Shown: positions 23,887-37,630, counted from the stretch's first letter. The stretch is DNA of 64,000 bases from Fremontodendron californicum (GCA_030761205.1 JAULJL010000038.1:1426001-1490000); one strand, 5' to 3'. Translations and numbers: made by a program. Notes: a model not told the origin generated them from the sequence alone.

Positions 23887-24079
23887 TGTGAAAGAAAAGA
23901 AGAAAATGGTTCTTTCTCTAAATAATTCAAGTAATACAATAGGTAAATATATATACAAATTAGAGAATCAAATCTAGAGATCTAGAAAATCAAATCAAAT
24001 TAATTTAGATCTTAAAATCAAGCTATCTAAAATCAACCTTATAATTAAGTAAAGTAAATATTTACATACTATATTTAAA
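23887..24079 (-). repeat. 5' LTR of copia 1
   Basis: It starts TGTGAAAG like the left LTR. Its other terminus has decayed (ATTTAAA instead of ATTTGCA). It is shorter than the left copy because it lacks the small internal duplication. Confidence 0.83.
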
Positions 24080-25674
24080 ATATTTATGTTTATCTATTTT
24101 TTATTATTTTTTTATTATTATTATTATTTTTATGATAACACTTCCGAACTTATTGTTTTGATTTGAACAATAATTATAATTAAAGTTTTGAAATAATATT
24201 AGAAAAAATTTTATTAGATAAGAATCAGGTTAGCTCATCAATTTGAAGTATTAACTCGTTATAGAAGAGAGGGATTGAGTTTTGAATGAACCCCGAAGGG
24301 TATCTAAGGTGTTGGGTTTCTGTTTGATGACGTGATATAAAGAACCATGACTCTCCGTTGGATGCAGATAGATTTTGTTGTTTGAGTCCAATTCTTGACA
24401 CCTACCAACTCGTTAGTATTGTATATGTAAAAGCAAGATCAACTGTACGTTGCAGATGGTTAAAGAAAGTTGAATATCATACAGAACCTGATACATATAT
24501 ACGCAGATATAAAGGGTTTCTGTAAGTGCCAGAGAATGAAGAAATAAGGGTTTCTGTAATATAAAGATGGTTTCTGCTTTCATATAAAGATTACTTTGGT
24601 TTTTACCACACTTTTTTACGGAGGCATAGTAGCTGTGGTTTTCTTTATCTTCCCTGTTCAGTTTGCTACCCTTTTTGCTTACTTTATTGGAAGACTGAAT
24701 TTCCAGATCGTAGGTGTTCTACTTCTACCAATATATATCCACTGCTGCAGATCGATACCTGTATATCAGGAGTTATAAATGTATTTTCCTTCATTTCTTT
24801 ATGTTTATGGGTTCATCAAGCTTATTCAAAAAAACCATGGTTGATAACTTTTTGCAACAATCAAATTAATAAGAGCGTTTTAAAGTGCTGGTTGTAAAGT
24901 GAATTAAACAAAAACAAGTGGTTGGTGAATACAATTTTTGCACGTTGACAGCAAACCCCAGGCCAGAACAAGGGAGTTAGTTTAGTTTGCAGTACTTCCA
25001 GTAGTATACATAAACGCATGGACCTTGCTCCAAACGTCGCCATCGAAATTGAATTAGCTAGGTAAAACAATAATACGGTGGTCTGGTCTTTGAAGGGAGT
25101 TCCAAAACGTAAATAAATATGATTCCATGTTTGATGTTCCTTACAAGTTACAATATTTTACACATTTTAAGCTGAGTCTTCTCGCATGAACCACAAGGTC
25201 AAGGTATCAAACATTTAATAATGATAGATGACGACACACACATCATACATACCAACATTGTCCTTTTTTTTGGCCAATCACCCCCCTCTCTTTTCTCTAG
25301 CTTCCCTTTCTTTTTCTCCCTCTCCCTCTCCCGTCATGATTCATGTCCCCTACAATTTTTCTTTAAAAAAAAGACCATTTGAAGTTAAATATCTCAAATA
25401 CCCTTTAAATTTTAAGAAATTCCATCCAGAGATTACTAGTCATGACTCATGTTGCCCACCTTGTGGACTTGTTTTTTTATTTTGAAGTCCATTTCCATAT
25501 AATGATTGATTTGATTGCTTGCTTTAATTAACTTATTTTGGAGGATTCTGTACCGTCTCTGAAAATAACATATTAGCTTCTTTCCAGCCTTCAAAAAGCA
25601 TCCACCTCTCTTTGTCTCTCACTCTGCCTTTAACTCTCTCTCTGCAACTTTGGAACTCATAGGTTTATCCTACA
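24080..25674. other. Intergenic DNA upstream of the plus-strand PDR gene
   Basis: AT-rich sequence with one recognisable item, the PDR 3' relict at 24565-24710. A short TTTCTGTAAGTGCCAG at about 24519 repeats the exon 2/intron 2 boundary of the neighbouring PDR gene (26300), perhaps another trace of the same dead copy. CT-rich pyrimidine stretches at 25265-25330 and 25607-25650 precede the PDR start codon and could serve as a plant Y-patch promoter element. No confident TATA box was found. Confidence 0.6.
24565..24710 (+). pseudogene. Relict 3' end of a third PDR-type ABCG gene
   Basis: The frame at 24596-24706 gives VVFFIFPVQFATLFAYFIGRL then NFQ, closely matching the last exon of the neighbouring gene (IIFPVLFASLFAYFIGRLNFQ). 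Homology extends upstream at DNA level: GGTTTCTGCTTTC and GATTACTTTGGTTTTT correspond to GGTTTCTGCTTTC and GAGTATTTTGGTTTTC in that exon. An in-frame stop and frame changes separate the blocks, and no other exon of this copy is visible apart from a possible 16-base trace. It is best read as the decayed end of a tandem PDR duplicate. Confidence 0.8.
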
Positions 25675-28600
25675 ATGGCCCAACTGGTGGGTTCAGGTTC
25701 AGACAAGATAGAATCTATGAAAATTGAGTTAGCAGAGACAGGAAGGATCAACAGGTCCTCATTCACAAGTCAGGTGTCAAGTTTACGTAGTGTTTCTTCT
25801 GCAGATGATGATGATGATGAATATGAGTTGCAGTGGGCCGCAGTTCAGAGACTACCAACCTTTGAACGGATTACTACGGCTTTGTTTGATGACAAAAGGG
25901 AAGACGGAAAGGCAGACACCGGCAACAATGTCAGAGGGAAACGAGTTATTAATGTCACCCAACTTGGAGCTGATGAGCGACATATGTTCATAGAGAAGCT
26001 CATTAAACACATTGAAAATGATAACCTGCGTTTGTTGCAAAAGCTTAGACACAGAATTGACGGGTAACTCTTATTTTCCCTTCCCTCCTTGCTCAATCTC
26101 TCTCATGTATAGCTATCTATCTCAGTTAAAAGCATCTTTCTTTCCTATGGCATTGATGAATTCGCTATAAAAATCTGCAGAGCTGGAGTACAGTTGCCCA
26201 CTGTGGAAGTGAGGTATAAAAATCTGTGTGTTCAAGCAGAGTGCCAGTTGGTTCATGGCAAACCTCTTCCCACTCTCTGGAATGCCACTAAAGGCATGTT
26301 TTCTGTAAGTGCCAGCGCTCATTAATTGCATAGATTCCCTAAGTTACTATAGATTTGTAGATCACCATTTTGAGCATCTAAAATCCTAGAATTTACAAAT
26401 TTTAGCTTTTCCATATGTAGTAATTCTATAACTAAATCTTGAGATGGCTCAAAGCATTCATGTTGTTCTGCTTTTATTTCTTAATAATTGACTACCAGAG
26501 GCATCAATCAAACCTTGGCTAGTTAACTTGTCTTTTCTTAAGTCTAAACTCTTCTACACCTTGACTTCACAATTTTCAATGCTTATTGTGGTAGTTCTAT
26601 TTCGTTTTCGCTTCAGTTTGCAAGTTGCTAGTTTATTTATGCTCTCTACTGTTGTAACAGGGTTTAGCCAATTTGTTAGGTTCAAAACAAGAGGCCAAGA
26701 TAAGCATTCTAAAAGATGTCAGGGGCATCATAAAACCTGGAAGGTAGACCAATGAAATATTTAATAATAAGATGAAGTGAAGGAGGGAGGGAGGGAGGAA
26801 ACTTTCTATTGCTCTCGCTTCCAAGTTCTAATTAATTGATCTCTCATTTATTTTTATTTTCAGTTTACATTAAACAAGAGAACAGAATAAAGCCTTTTTT
26901 TTTTTTTTTAATATATTGGGACTAAGTTGACTAAACTTCTGTTTGAATTCCATTCCATTCCATCTAGGATGACTTTATTGCTTGGCCCTCCAGGATGTGG
27001 CAAAAGTACATTATTGCTGGCGCTTGCTGGGAAACTGAGTCAATCTCTCAAGGTGACATCAAATGTCTTATTTGAAATATTTTAAACTTCCAATACTAAG
27101 ATTTCACTAACATTAATCTTAAAATTTCAATGTTAACACAATCATTATACAGTTATGGGTCAAAGTAAAAAGTTTATGGAAAACTAAAGCAAATGGAAAC
27201 CATTACTGCGTGGCCGATCTTGACATATGGAGTTTGGAAGGGTCTATTAATATTATATTTTATATTAAATTTGTTCAATCATATATATATATATATATAT
27301 GCAAATAATATATTAATAAAAAGTAATCAATCTCATAAAATTATAAAATAAAAATATTACTATGATAACATTAAACTTTTAAAAATAAAAAGACTTTCAA
27401 ATTAATAGTAAAAAGAAAAGACCATATACATTCATTTAATATTGTACTCATTTCACACACATAGTATATAAGTTTTCAAAATTCTATTATAATTCATAAA
27501 AGTTTTAGTACATTTCACTTAATTAAGTCCCTAGATAAGAAGTGAGTGTGTGAAATGAATGTGAGATGAGTGCATGCAGCAGTATCTATAGTAGAATTAC
27601 TAATCATATAACCTTTCAATGAATTTTTGAGAATATTTTTTTTGGCAATTTAAAATTGAAATAAAAAGTAAATAAATCAATCTTTAAACACTATATTTTT
27701 CATTGACAAAAAAATAAATATAATTTTAAAAAATGAAAATGAAATTGAAATTTTGAAATTACAAATTATGATTTTATCTTAACTTTTTACCAAGTGGTTT
27801 CCAATTTGATTTTTTTTTTTTTAAACAAGATTATATGACAATATGAGATAGAAATCCAGAGTAAAATTAAAACTGAAAAATTATAAGAAGAAGAGAAATT
27901 GTAATAAGCTAGAAAGAAAAAAAAAACACATATTTGGTATTTTGGTTGAAGATTTGAAATTTTATTAAAAGTCAAAATTTTAATTTGATTTTTGTTAAGT
28001 TCATGAAATTTAAAATTAATAACAAGTCACTTAATTTTAAATATTTGTAAGTAATAATTGATGGGTACAAAAAAAAAAAAAATATAATTTTAACTTTTAT
28101 TAAATTATAATAATATATAAAATTATATTAAAAAATAAAAAATAAATAAAACTAATAATTTTAATTTTAAAAAATCAATTTAAATTTATTTAATATTAAT
28201 ATATATAATATGTAATAAGAATTATTTTTTTTAATTTGGGGGGGGGGGGGGGGAAGGCCCCCTCAGGCTCCTCATAGGAGCCGCCCCTGTGCACTATCAC
28301 TCCATTATTCCTGGTTTTTGGACTGATGTTTGGGTTTAGAGTAATTGGTTGTCTAATGTATGTATAGACTTTATTCAGTGGTTCTGAATGCTATCACATT
28401 CACATCTCAGCTGAACTGTTGTCGATAGTTTTCCTTGGATACATTTTCAGTAAAAAGTCTTACCATCCTTCACTGTAAATATATTTGTTTTGGCTATTAG
28501 ATTTAAGGTTGGACTTTCTATTTTTTATTATTACTTCTCTTTCCTGAAATCATTTTGTTTTTTACCATCCTTCACTTGTTTTTCTATAATTTTCCCTAAG

Positions 28601-31600
28601 GGTAGGATATGAAACACCATATGAAGTTGCAAGCCACAACCTACAGCATCTAGATTTCTTAGCTGTTAGGCTATCACATGCTTATTATCTTTTTCTTCTC
28701 TTCTCTTCTCTTCTCTTCTGTAAAAGGTTGCTGGGGAGATAACTTACAATGGTTATGGACTGCAAGAGTTTAATCCTCAGAAAACCTCAGCTTACATTAG
28801 CCAATATGATCTGCATACTCCAGAGATGACAGTGAGGGAAACACTTGATTTTTCTAAACGCTTTCAGGGTATTGGAAGCAGAGCTGGTAAGTGCCCTATA
28901 TAAATGGTGATTTTGATATGAGTTACTGTTTGTGTAATTTCTAATCTGATGATGTATGCTTAAAAAAGAAATCATGAAGGAAGTCAGCAGAAGAGAGAAG
29001 GAGGCAGGGATAGTTCCAAATCCTGATGTAGATGCTTACATGAAGGTTTATGTTTATCTTTCTATTTTATTTTCAATGCTCAAATGGAAGTTCTCTTCCA
29101 TTTTGATGTACTTTATGCAGATAGAATACTGATAAATCAGGAAGCTTTTCTACCTTCCAATTAAACCATTAGAGTAGCTAATCCTTACTACCGGACTCGT
29201 ATTTTGTCTGTATGATGGATTATAAATTGACGGCCTTTTATCATTATTTCACCTGGTGTAACGAACGAAGCATTGATACATTTATATTCATAACAACTAT
29301 GGTATAATGAATGATTATTCCTTTAACTATTGAAATCAATTCCTTAAAGATTTTATCACATAATTTCCATTCTTTTGCATAATGTTCTGTATACCCTTAT
29401 TCTGGCTATTATCTGAAATTGTTTCTTACAGGCAATATCAGTTGAAGGTATGGAAAGTACCCTTCAAACAGATTATATTCTGAAGGTAATCACTAGTTTT
29501 CTTTTACAGGAAAGAATACCTTACTAATTTGTTTACTTGTATCTTCTTGAAACATGGATTCACGTGGCATTATTTTCCTTGAAAAAAAATATATTTTTTC
29601 AGATTCTTGGACTTGACACCTGTGCTGACACAATGGTTGGAGATGCCATAAGAAGAGGTATCTCAGGTGGTGAAAAGAAGAGATTGACAACAGGTAGTGT
29701 ATGTTTGAGGGTAGACTTTCTAATTTGTGTCATTTTGTTGCTTCTTGGCAAGAAAGGTTTGGAGAATATAATGCATTTAAACATCCAGGGATTGGATTGA
29801 ATAGGATCAATGTTCTTTTAAGTGCAGGGGAGATGATTGTGGGGCCAACAAAAGCTTTATTCATGGATGAAATATCAAATGGCCTTGACAGTTCAACTGC
29901 TTTCCAGATTGTATCCTGCCTTCAGCATTTGGTGCATATTACCGATGCTACTGCATTGATTTCGCTTCTTCAGCCTGCACCAGAGACCTTTGATCTCTTT
30001 GATGATATTGTTCTGATGGCAGAAAGGAAAGTTGTATATCATGGCCCAAGAACTTATATTTGCAAATTCTTTGAGAATTGTGGGTTTAGGTGCCCGGAAA
30101 GAAAAGGCATTGCTGACTTTCTTCAGGAGGTATGCTTGCGAGGCTCGTAGTTGTCTTGTTTCCATTTCTTCATTCTTTTCTTAAATGGTTGTTCATTTTA
30201 TCTGCTCCAGGTAATCTCTAGAAAAGATCAAGAGCAATACTGGTACCATAAAGAACAACCTTACAGCTATGTTTCTGTTGACCAATTCATCCAAAAGTTC
30301 AAAGAATGTAACATTGGCCTGAGTCTAGATGAGGAGCTCTCAAAGCCATTTGAAAAGACTCAAAGCCGCAGAGATTCTCTATCCTTTGAAGCATACTCGC
30401 TAAGTAAATGGGAACTGTTTAAAGCTTGCTCAATGAGGGAATTCCTTCTAATGAAGAGGAATTCTTTTATGTATGTGTTTAAGTCTGTTCAGGTAATCGA
30501 CATTATGTTTGTATTAGACTTTCATCATCTATGATCAACTTTCATATTTATCCTTCATAGCTGAAAGCAATATTGTTGGATTATATACTCTGCAGCTTGT
30601 CATGGTTGCTTCAATTACTATGACCGTTTTCCTGCGCACTCAAATGGCTGTTGACATCATCCATGCAAATTATTATATGGGTTCTTTATTTTTTACTCTC
30701 ATTATACTAGTTGTTGACGGAGTTCCAGAATTGAGCATGACCATATCAAGACTTGAAGTTTTCTACAAACAGAGAGACTTGTGCTTCTATCCTGCGTGGG
30801 CTTACGCAATTCCTGCAGCAATCCTAAAATTTCCACTTTCACTCTTGGAGTCCTTTTTATGGACTTCTCTCACTTATTATGTCATTGGTTACAGCCCTGA
30901 GTTTGGAAGGTGAGTTCCATATATGGAAAACTTAGTTCTATGTTTGTTGGACTTGAGTTCAAGTGTCAATGTGTTATTTGCACATGTAGGCGCTTTCAGT
31001 TTTTAGTTACTTATCACTTATACATGTCTATTAGAAGTATATGTATCCATTCAACAGGGGTACATTAAGAAAAATGAATAACTAATGCAGATAGGAAGGA
31101 GAAAAGAAAGATAAGAAGATAAAAATCAGTCTTCAGCATAGAGCGGAAAGAAACTGAGAGATCTGCAGCGTCTGATTTTTGTAATAGTAGAAGTATACGT
31201 GTATTGTATGCATAATGCAATCCATGATTCAATCCGTATAGGCTCCACAAATCTTGCATGGAATCTAAAATGTAACTTTGAACATATAAGATTTTGGAGG
31301 GTTCTGTTCATGACTTATGTCCCTTTGACTGTAAGCTCTGAACTAATACTTTCTTGGATGCTGCACCGTAACATAGCTTTATGTTGGTTAGGGAAAAGCT
31401 GAAGTGATAAATGGAACATATATCCGGTGCAAGAGTAGACCAACTCCTGAATCTCCTATGTTGATGTGGTAATCAACTTTCAGGCTTGATGCCTTTAACC
31501 ATCCAGCTCTTAGCATAATCCAGAGCACACCGATGAATTTCTTTTATGTTTTTAGATTAAATACATATAGATTAAAACAAGAAAACAAAGAAAGACGTAA

Positions 31601-34600
31601 CTTCTGCATTGACAGTTCACTCTTCAAAGTACTGAATTTATAAATTTTGAATTTGATTGATATACATGCATATCTCATTTTGAAGTATATTGTATTTGTT
31701 CCTATTAGGTTCCTTCGCCAGTTCCTTGTATGCTTTGGTGTGCACCTAGCAGCGATGTCCATGTTTCGTTTAATTGCCTCGTTCGCTCAAACTATGGTTG
31801 CTTCTACAACTGCTGGCGCTCTTGTACTATTGGTTCTTTCATCCTTTGGTGGCTTCATTGTCCCAAAACGTAACATCATTAACTGCTCTTCACCAATTCA
31901 TGTGAATTTCATTTGCTTAGATAAATGCCAAGTGTTTTTCTTTCATTTTTTCCCCTTATATGGTTGCAGCATCTATGCCTTCTTGGTTAAAATGGGGATT
32001 TTGGCTTAATCCGATGTCGTATGGGGAGATAGGCTTGACCTTGAATGAATTTCTTGCTCCTCGGTGGGAAAAGGTAATACTGACTACTCAATAAATTGCA
32101 GAAGCAACTTTGGTGCGGTTGCTTCTGTTAGTTCTGTCAAGCTGCTTACATTGCTTCCTCTTCAACATTTTTCTTTTCAATTTCTTTTGCTGATGCATTA
32201 GTTGCTACATGCAAGTGCTGCCTTTTTTTTTTTTTTTTTTGGTTTTTGGTGAAAAGTTGGGTTGGGGGTAATACATTATATTTATGGGGTATCAATCACT
32301 TTGATGGTATTATGAACCAAAGGATTTGGCATTTAGTCATCATCTTTGCTCATTTACCATTAAGAACATTTTTTTTATGTCCAAGAAAAAAGTTTCAGCT
32401 TAAATCTCCGTCTGGACGTAGGCAGAAGCTGAGAATAGGAAAAACTAGTTCAATATGTAACAGTCGCAAAAGTCTACTTCCTTTAATAGGATTTTTTTTT
32501 TGGTCTGCTTCTTATCTTTAATGATTCCGATCTATTAGAGCCTCCATCAATTATTCATTCATTAGGCCGAAATCATACATTGCTTCTTTAATTGTGTTTA
32601 TAGGTTCAGTTTGGAAACACAAGCGCAGGACGACAAACTCTAGAAAGTCGTGGATTGAACTTTGATAGCTACTTTTACTGGATATCAATTGCAGCTTTAT
32701 TTGGATTAACAGTGCTTTTCAATGCTATTTTTACCTTGGCTTTGACTTTCTTGAAGCGTAAGTTTATCTTTAATTTTTTAAAAGGAAAAAATATAGTATC
32801 TACATATACATATATTTTGTGCATATGCGCTAATTAACCCTACATTGATATACGTTCAGCTCCAGGAAAGTCTCGTGCTATAATTTCTTTTGAAAGATAC
32901 TCTCAACTACAAGGACTAGAAGATGGCAGAGATAGTATACACAAAGAAAGCAAATGCAAAAGCAAAAGCACTGTTGACACTGGAAGTATTGCAGGATCTA
33001 AAAAGGGTGAGCATATTGAATACTGATATTCCTCTTTAACATCAAATTAATGTGTTATTAATGTACATTTGTGTTCTATTTCACGGTTATGCATCTAAAG
33101 TGAATTTGTCTGCCATTTGTAGATTTCAAAGGAAAAATGGTTTTGCCTTTTGAGCCCCGAACTATGGCATTCCAGGATGTGGAGTACTATGTTGATACCC
33201 CTTTGGTAACAATCCTACAGCTAGATTTACTCTTAACTAACTCCAATCAATTTAGGTGTAAATTCTTGTTTTTGGGTTTCTGGTCTCACTATTTTTGTCT
33301 CAGGAAATGAGAAAGCGAGGTTTTAACCAGAAAAAGCTGCAGCTTCTCTCTGATATTACTGGTGCATTCAGGCCTGGCATCTTAACAGCTTTGATGGGTG
33401 TGAGTGGAGCAGGTAAAACAACTCTTTTGGATGTTCTTTCTGGAAGGAAAACTGGTGGTACAATTGAAGGAGAGATTAAAATTGGTGGGTACCCGAAGGT
33501 TCAAGATACATTTGCCAGGGTATCAGGTTACTGTGAGCAAACTGATATACATTCTCCCCAGATCACTGTAGAAGAATCACTAATATATTCTGCTAGTCTG
33601 CGTCTTCCATCTCATATTGGTTCAAAAACTAAAGCTGTACGTATGGCACCTTTCTTGGACAGTAATAATGATTTCTTTGAAAACTTGGAAATTTCAATAA
33701 TTTGCTGGGTTTTTTTTTTTTTTTTTTTTTTCAGGACTTTATAAATGAAGTACTTGAAACTATAGAGCTTGATGAAATTAAAGATTCTTTAGTAGGCATA
33801 CCTGGAGTCAATGGGTTATCTACTGAGCAGCGTAAAAGGTTGACCATAGCCGTCGAGCTTGTTGCCAATCCAGCCATCATGTTTATGGATGAACCCACTT
33901 CAGGTTTAGATGCAAGAGCAGCAGCAATTGTTATGAGAGCAGTGAAGAATGTTGTTGAAACAGGAAGAACTGTTGTTTGCACCATCCACCAACCTAGTAT
34001 TCATATCTTTGAGGCATTTGATGAGGTAGAGTAATTTGTATATATATATATATATATATATGTAGAATGGGATATAAGTGCGGAGTTTTAACTTGTATTT
34101 CCACCTTTTACTATCCAAAAGGGATGAGAAAAATAGAACCCTCATTTTATTTCCTCTAATGGCAGTTGATTTTAATGAAAACTGGAGGGCGCATTATCTA
34201 TTCTGGACCACTTGGTGACAACTCCAGTCGAGTTATTGAGTACTTTCAGGTCAGCTTACTTCAGAATTATGAATAATATGATGGTTGTGCAATTTTCCCA
34301 TTATTATCTGATATAGAAATAGAAGTACTCTTAATATGATGGTTCCTGAGACATTCCCTTTCTGTTACTGTTGCTATAGAGCATCCCTGGAGTGCCCAAG
34401 ATTAAAGACAATTATAATCCAGCGACATGGATGTTAGAAGTTACTTCTAAATCTGCAGAGGCTGAAAGTGGCATAGATTTTGCTGATATTTATAAGAGCT
34501 CCACTTTGTTTAAGTAAGTACAGATGGTAGACCTAGGCTGAAACTGTCTCAACTATAATAATACCTCGCTTTTCCACCACCAGCTTTTCAGTGCAACAAA

Positions 34601-37189
34601 CAATACAGTTGTTTATTATAAATTTGCGCTTCATTGCCTTTCATTTGTTGACCTTTAGTTGCATTTTGCTTTTAAAATTTACTTGACAAGTTTTGCACTC
34701 AACTTTTTCCTTTTTTCTGCAACCTTATGAGCTAATATTAAATAGTGATTAGCCAAAAATGTATATATCTTGAAAAAGATATTCACTTTACACTTACAGG
34801 AGGGAATATTCAATTTTGACTTGCATGTAACTCTTTTGGCCTTCTTACTATAGGGAAAATGTAGAGTTGGTTAAGCAATTGAGTTCACCACCTCCTGGTT
34901 CAAAAGACTTGCAATTTCCTACTCGCTTTCCTCAGAATGGTTGGGAGCAGTTCAAAGCATGCCTGTGGAAACAGCACTTGTCTTATTGGAGAAGTCCTTC
35001 ATACAATTTGACACGCATGTTTTACTTGTCTGCCGCATCTCTTCTGTTTGGCATACTGTTCTGGCAGCGAGGAAAGAAAATGTCAGTATACACAATAATC
35101 TAATTCTCATATTGGCAGAAAGCCAAAAACTATGAAATTCAATCTTAAAAATGGAAACTCAATAAAGTTTTGGAAATTAGATAGTTTTGCACCTTTGCAT
35201 TGAATCTCTAAATGGTTCATGATTCCATCTGAAAAAGACTGATGTGATATCCCCTTTCTTGTTTTTTTGTAGAGATAACCAACAAGACCTGTTCAATGTA
35301 TCTGGTCTGATGTATTCAGCACTCGTCTTCTTCGGCATAAACACTTGCTCAACAGTTCAACCGTTCACTTCGATGCAGAGAACAGTTTTGTACCGGGAAA
35401 TGTTTGCAGGAATGTACAGTCCGTGGGCGTACTCATTTGCACAGGTTTAACTTCCCTGAAAATTGATTCAATTGCTCTGACTAGCGTTTCAAGATATACT
35501 TGATGGTGCTTTTAGAGAATATATTTGATGAGATCAGTTTAAAATATCAGTTAAACTTAAATTTGACCAATTAAGTTATTAGTTTTCATGGTTCTTTTGA
35601 TGCTGGAAGTTAATGGATCCGAGAAGGTTAGCATGGTGCCATGTAAGATCTGGTAAATCCATGGTGTTTCTAGTAAAACATGAAGCACATATAGTTATAA
35701 ATCATTCAGAATTGGTCCAGTGATAAAAGATTAAAATATTTTTTCCCCACTATATGTATGTAGAGTGGGAAAAGGCTTTGTTGTTGTTTTCATTGTACCT
35801 TGTCAGAAGCTTCTTATGAGGGCTTTAGTAGGTTTTACTGTGTATCCTCGCCCATAAAGATTTTGTTAGAAAAACTCTGTATTTGCCGTAATTTAGAGTT
35901 AATAAGAATCTTTAGCCTAATAGGAAGTAAAATTTTAGTACAGTCCCGGTGGTGAAAGCATTATCCTAGAGGAACAATGAGTAGACTGAAGCAAATAAAG
36001 GCTTTAAACTTAAACACCAATGGAATTGCCATAATTAATATGAGTGGAGAATGGTAAATCAGTGACTCCCTCAAAGAGAAAGAGGAATGTTTATACCTGT
36101 CAGTATCACATATTAGCTTAGGAGGTAGGTAAGACAGTTAATTTAATTATGCCAGAAATACCATCTTATAACTAGCTTAGCTTGGATCAAAGTTAAGGTT
36201 GGAAATTTGAAACTTGTTTGAGATTCAACTAAATGGTAAGTTTAATAAATAAATAAATAAATAAATAATTCTCTACCTACTTCCTGAAGAATTCAGGGTT
36301 TTATGTTGGGGGGGAGGGGGGCTCTTTTTTTTAATGTTTAATTTGCTAATTAATGACGTGGGGTTTTGATTTTGTAGGTCATAATTGAGATTCCATACTT
36401 GCTTACCCTAGCGTTTCTATATGTGATCATCACATATCCTATGGTTGGTTACTACTGGTCTGCCTATAAAATATTATGGTCATTTTACTGCATGTTTTGT
36501 ACACTGCTATACTTCACCTACTTGGGGATGATGATAGTGTCACTGACACCCAACATTCAAGTGGCTTACATTGTGGCCTCGTCTGCCTACTCCCTGCTCA
36601 ATTTGTTCTCTGGCTTCATTATGCCATCACCAGTAAGCTTACTTTCTAAATTCACAATCTATTCTATTCTATACTAATAAGTAATTCCTGCCCTGCATTT
36701 GGGAGATCATGTCAATGTCAAAACCTTTACTGGTCATGCATGAAAATGATAGGAAATGTAAAAGCTGTTGATTGAGCATGTTTTATTAATTGGAAGACTA
36801 TTTAGAAGCACAAATTAAGTTCAATTTTGTCTACTTTTGGAGGCTTTGAGTATATATGTTTTTTAAGCATTACAAGTACAAAGTACTAACTGAATAGTAT
36901 CTTGATGCGTTAATTGTTGCAGAAAATGCCAAAGTGGTGGCTCTGGCTGTATTATGTATCCCCCATGTCCTGGTCACTCAATGGCATGCTTACTTCGCAG
37001 TATGGAGATATTGCTACAGAAATACAGGTTTTTGGAGAAACTAAGACGGTTTCTGCTTTCCTACAAGAGTATTTTGGTTTTCATCAGAACTATTTAGGTG
37101 GTGTTGCCGCTCTTCTCATCATCTTCCCTGTTCTATTTGCTTCTCTCTTTGCTTATTTTATTGGAAGATTAAATTTCCAAAGGAGATAG
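25675..37189 (+). CDS. Full-size PDR-type ABC transporter of the ABCG33/ABCG37 (PDR5/PDR9) group, 24 exons, 1457 aa
   Basis: Plasma-membrane ATP-driven exporter, layout NBD1-TMD1-NBD2-TMD2. Arabidopsis relatives move auxin-like compounds and phenolics; the substrate here is unknown. Exons: 25675-26063, 26181-26304, 26661-26743, 26968-27052, 28727-28886, 28969-29045, 29432-29485, 29603-29693, 29828-30129, 30211-30492, 30596-30909, 31709-31869, 31970-32073, 32604-32757, 32860-33006, 33123-33205, 33304-33636, 33735-34025, 34166-34249, 34380-34513, 34854-35081, 35273-35444, 36378-36632, 36923-37189. Phases join without a stop and all introns are GT-AG. NBD1: Walker A GPPGCGKST (205-213), signature SGGEKKR (~345), Walker B LFMDE (365-369). 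NBD2: Walker A GVSGAGKTT (902-910), signature LSTEQRKRL (~1009), Walker B MFMDEPTSGLDA (~1030). The N-terminus (MAQLVGS...ELQWAAVQRLPTFERI) and C-terminus (FAYFIGRLNFQRR) are typical. Length fits the family. Tail-to-tail with the paralogue at 37631-46206. Confidence 0.93.
27205..28290. repeat. Probable transposon-derived insertion in intron 4 of the PDR gene, with a G16 run
   Basis: Intron 4 is 1,674 bp. Its core is very AT-rich and bounded by GTGGCCGATCTTGACATATGG on one side and, read on the minus strand, CAGGGGCGGCTCC on the other. CAGGGGCGG-type ends are common in plant non-autonomous DNA elements. Inside are an (AT)n run (27282-27301) and 16 consecutive G at 28238-28253. A target duplication was not found, so the assignment is tentative. 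Confidence 0.4.
34039..34062. repeat. (TA)n microsatellite in intron 18
   Basis: About 12 TA units, 13 bases after the intron 18 donor. Confidence 0.9.
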
Positions 37190-37630
37190 AAGCTCTACTG
37201 CTGCTTTCTGTATAAAAATCTGCTGAGCCATGATGCTCAAGTTAATTAATTTACATCATCCCCAATTATATATTTCAATACATGGATATTAACTGAACTT
37301 AGTTTTCAAGTGTAGATCAAATGTGTGCTTGGTATCTTCTTTTTTTTTTTTTTTATGGTACATCATGAGATATCTCATTTTCTTGATATATACTTGTAGA
37401 AGGAGAGAAAAAAAAGAAAGAATCAAGGCAACCATCGTTCAAGTAGAAGTGCAATCATATCGAAATCAACCTAGAAATCGGAATTAAGTACCCCGAGCAT
37501 GCTCTATCTACATCCAAGGAAACCATCTTTGTCAATCTGGACTAACCAAATCAGGAAAAATTATACAATCGTGACTCATGATCTCAATACACATATCTAT
37601 CTATCTTACCTTCTACGATTTTGGTTCCAG
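37190..37630. other. Short convergent intergenic region between the two PDR genes
   Basis: 441 bp separate the two stop codons, so both 3' UTRs and polyadenylation signals must share this space. It is AT-rich with a T14 run near 37340. No ORF. Confidence 0.7.

Larger units (their letters stand above)
16..24079 (-). mobile_element. Degenerate Ty1/copia LTR retrotransposon (copia 1), split by a nested TR-GAG element
   Basis: The element reads on the minus strand. Its LTRs are at 16-217 (3') and 23887-24079 (5'). Next to the 5' LTR, 23871-23886 is the complement of a tRNA-iMet primer site (minus strand TGGTATCAAAGC). Next to the 3' LTR is a purine tract (218-230, minus strand GAGAGGGAGT). Copia-order domains follow on the minus strand: gag start at 23640-23159, then, beyond the nested insertion, zinc knuckle, protease, integrase, reverse transcriptase and RNase H from about 3900 down to 290. 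The pol part is broken by many frameshifts and stops. The LTRs differ by roughly 10% plus indels, so this copy is old and immobile by itself. I could not define a target-site duplication. Confidence 0.9.
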
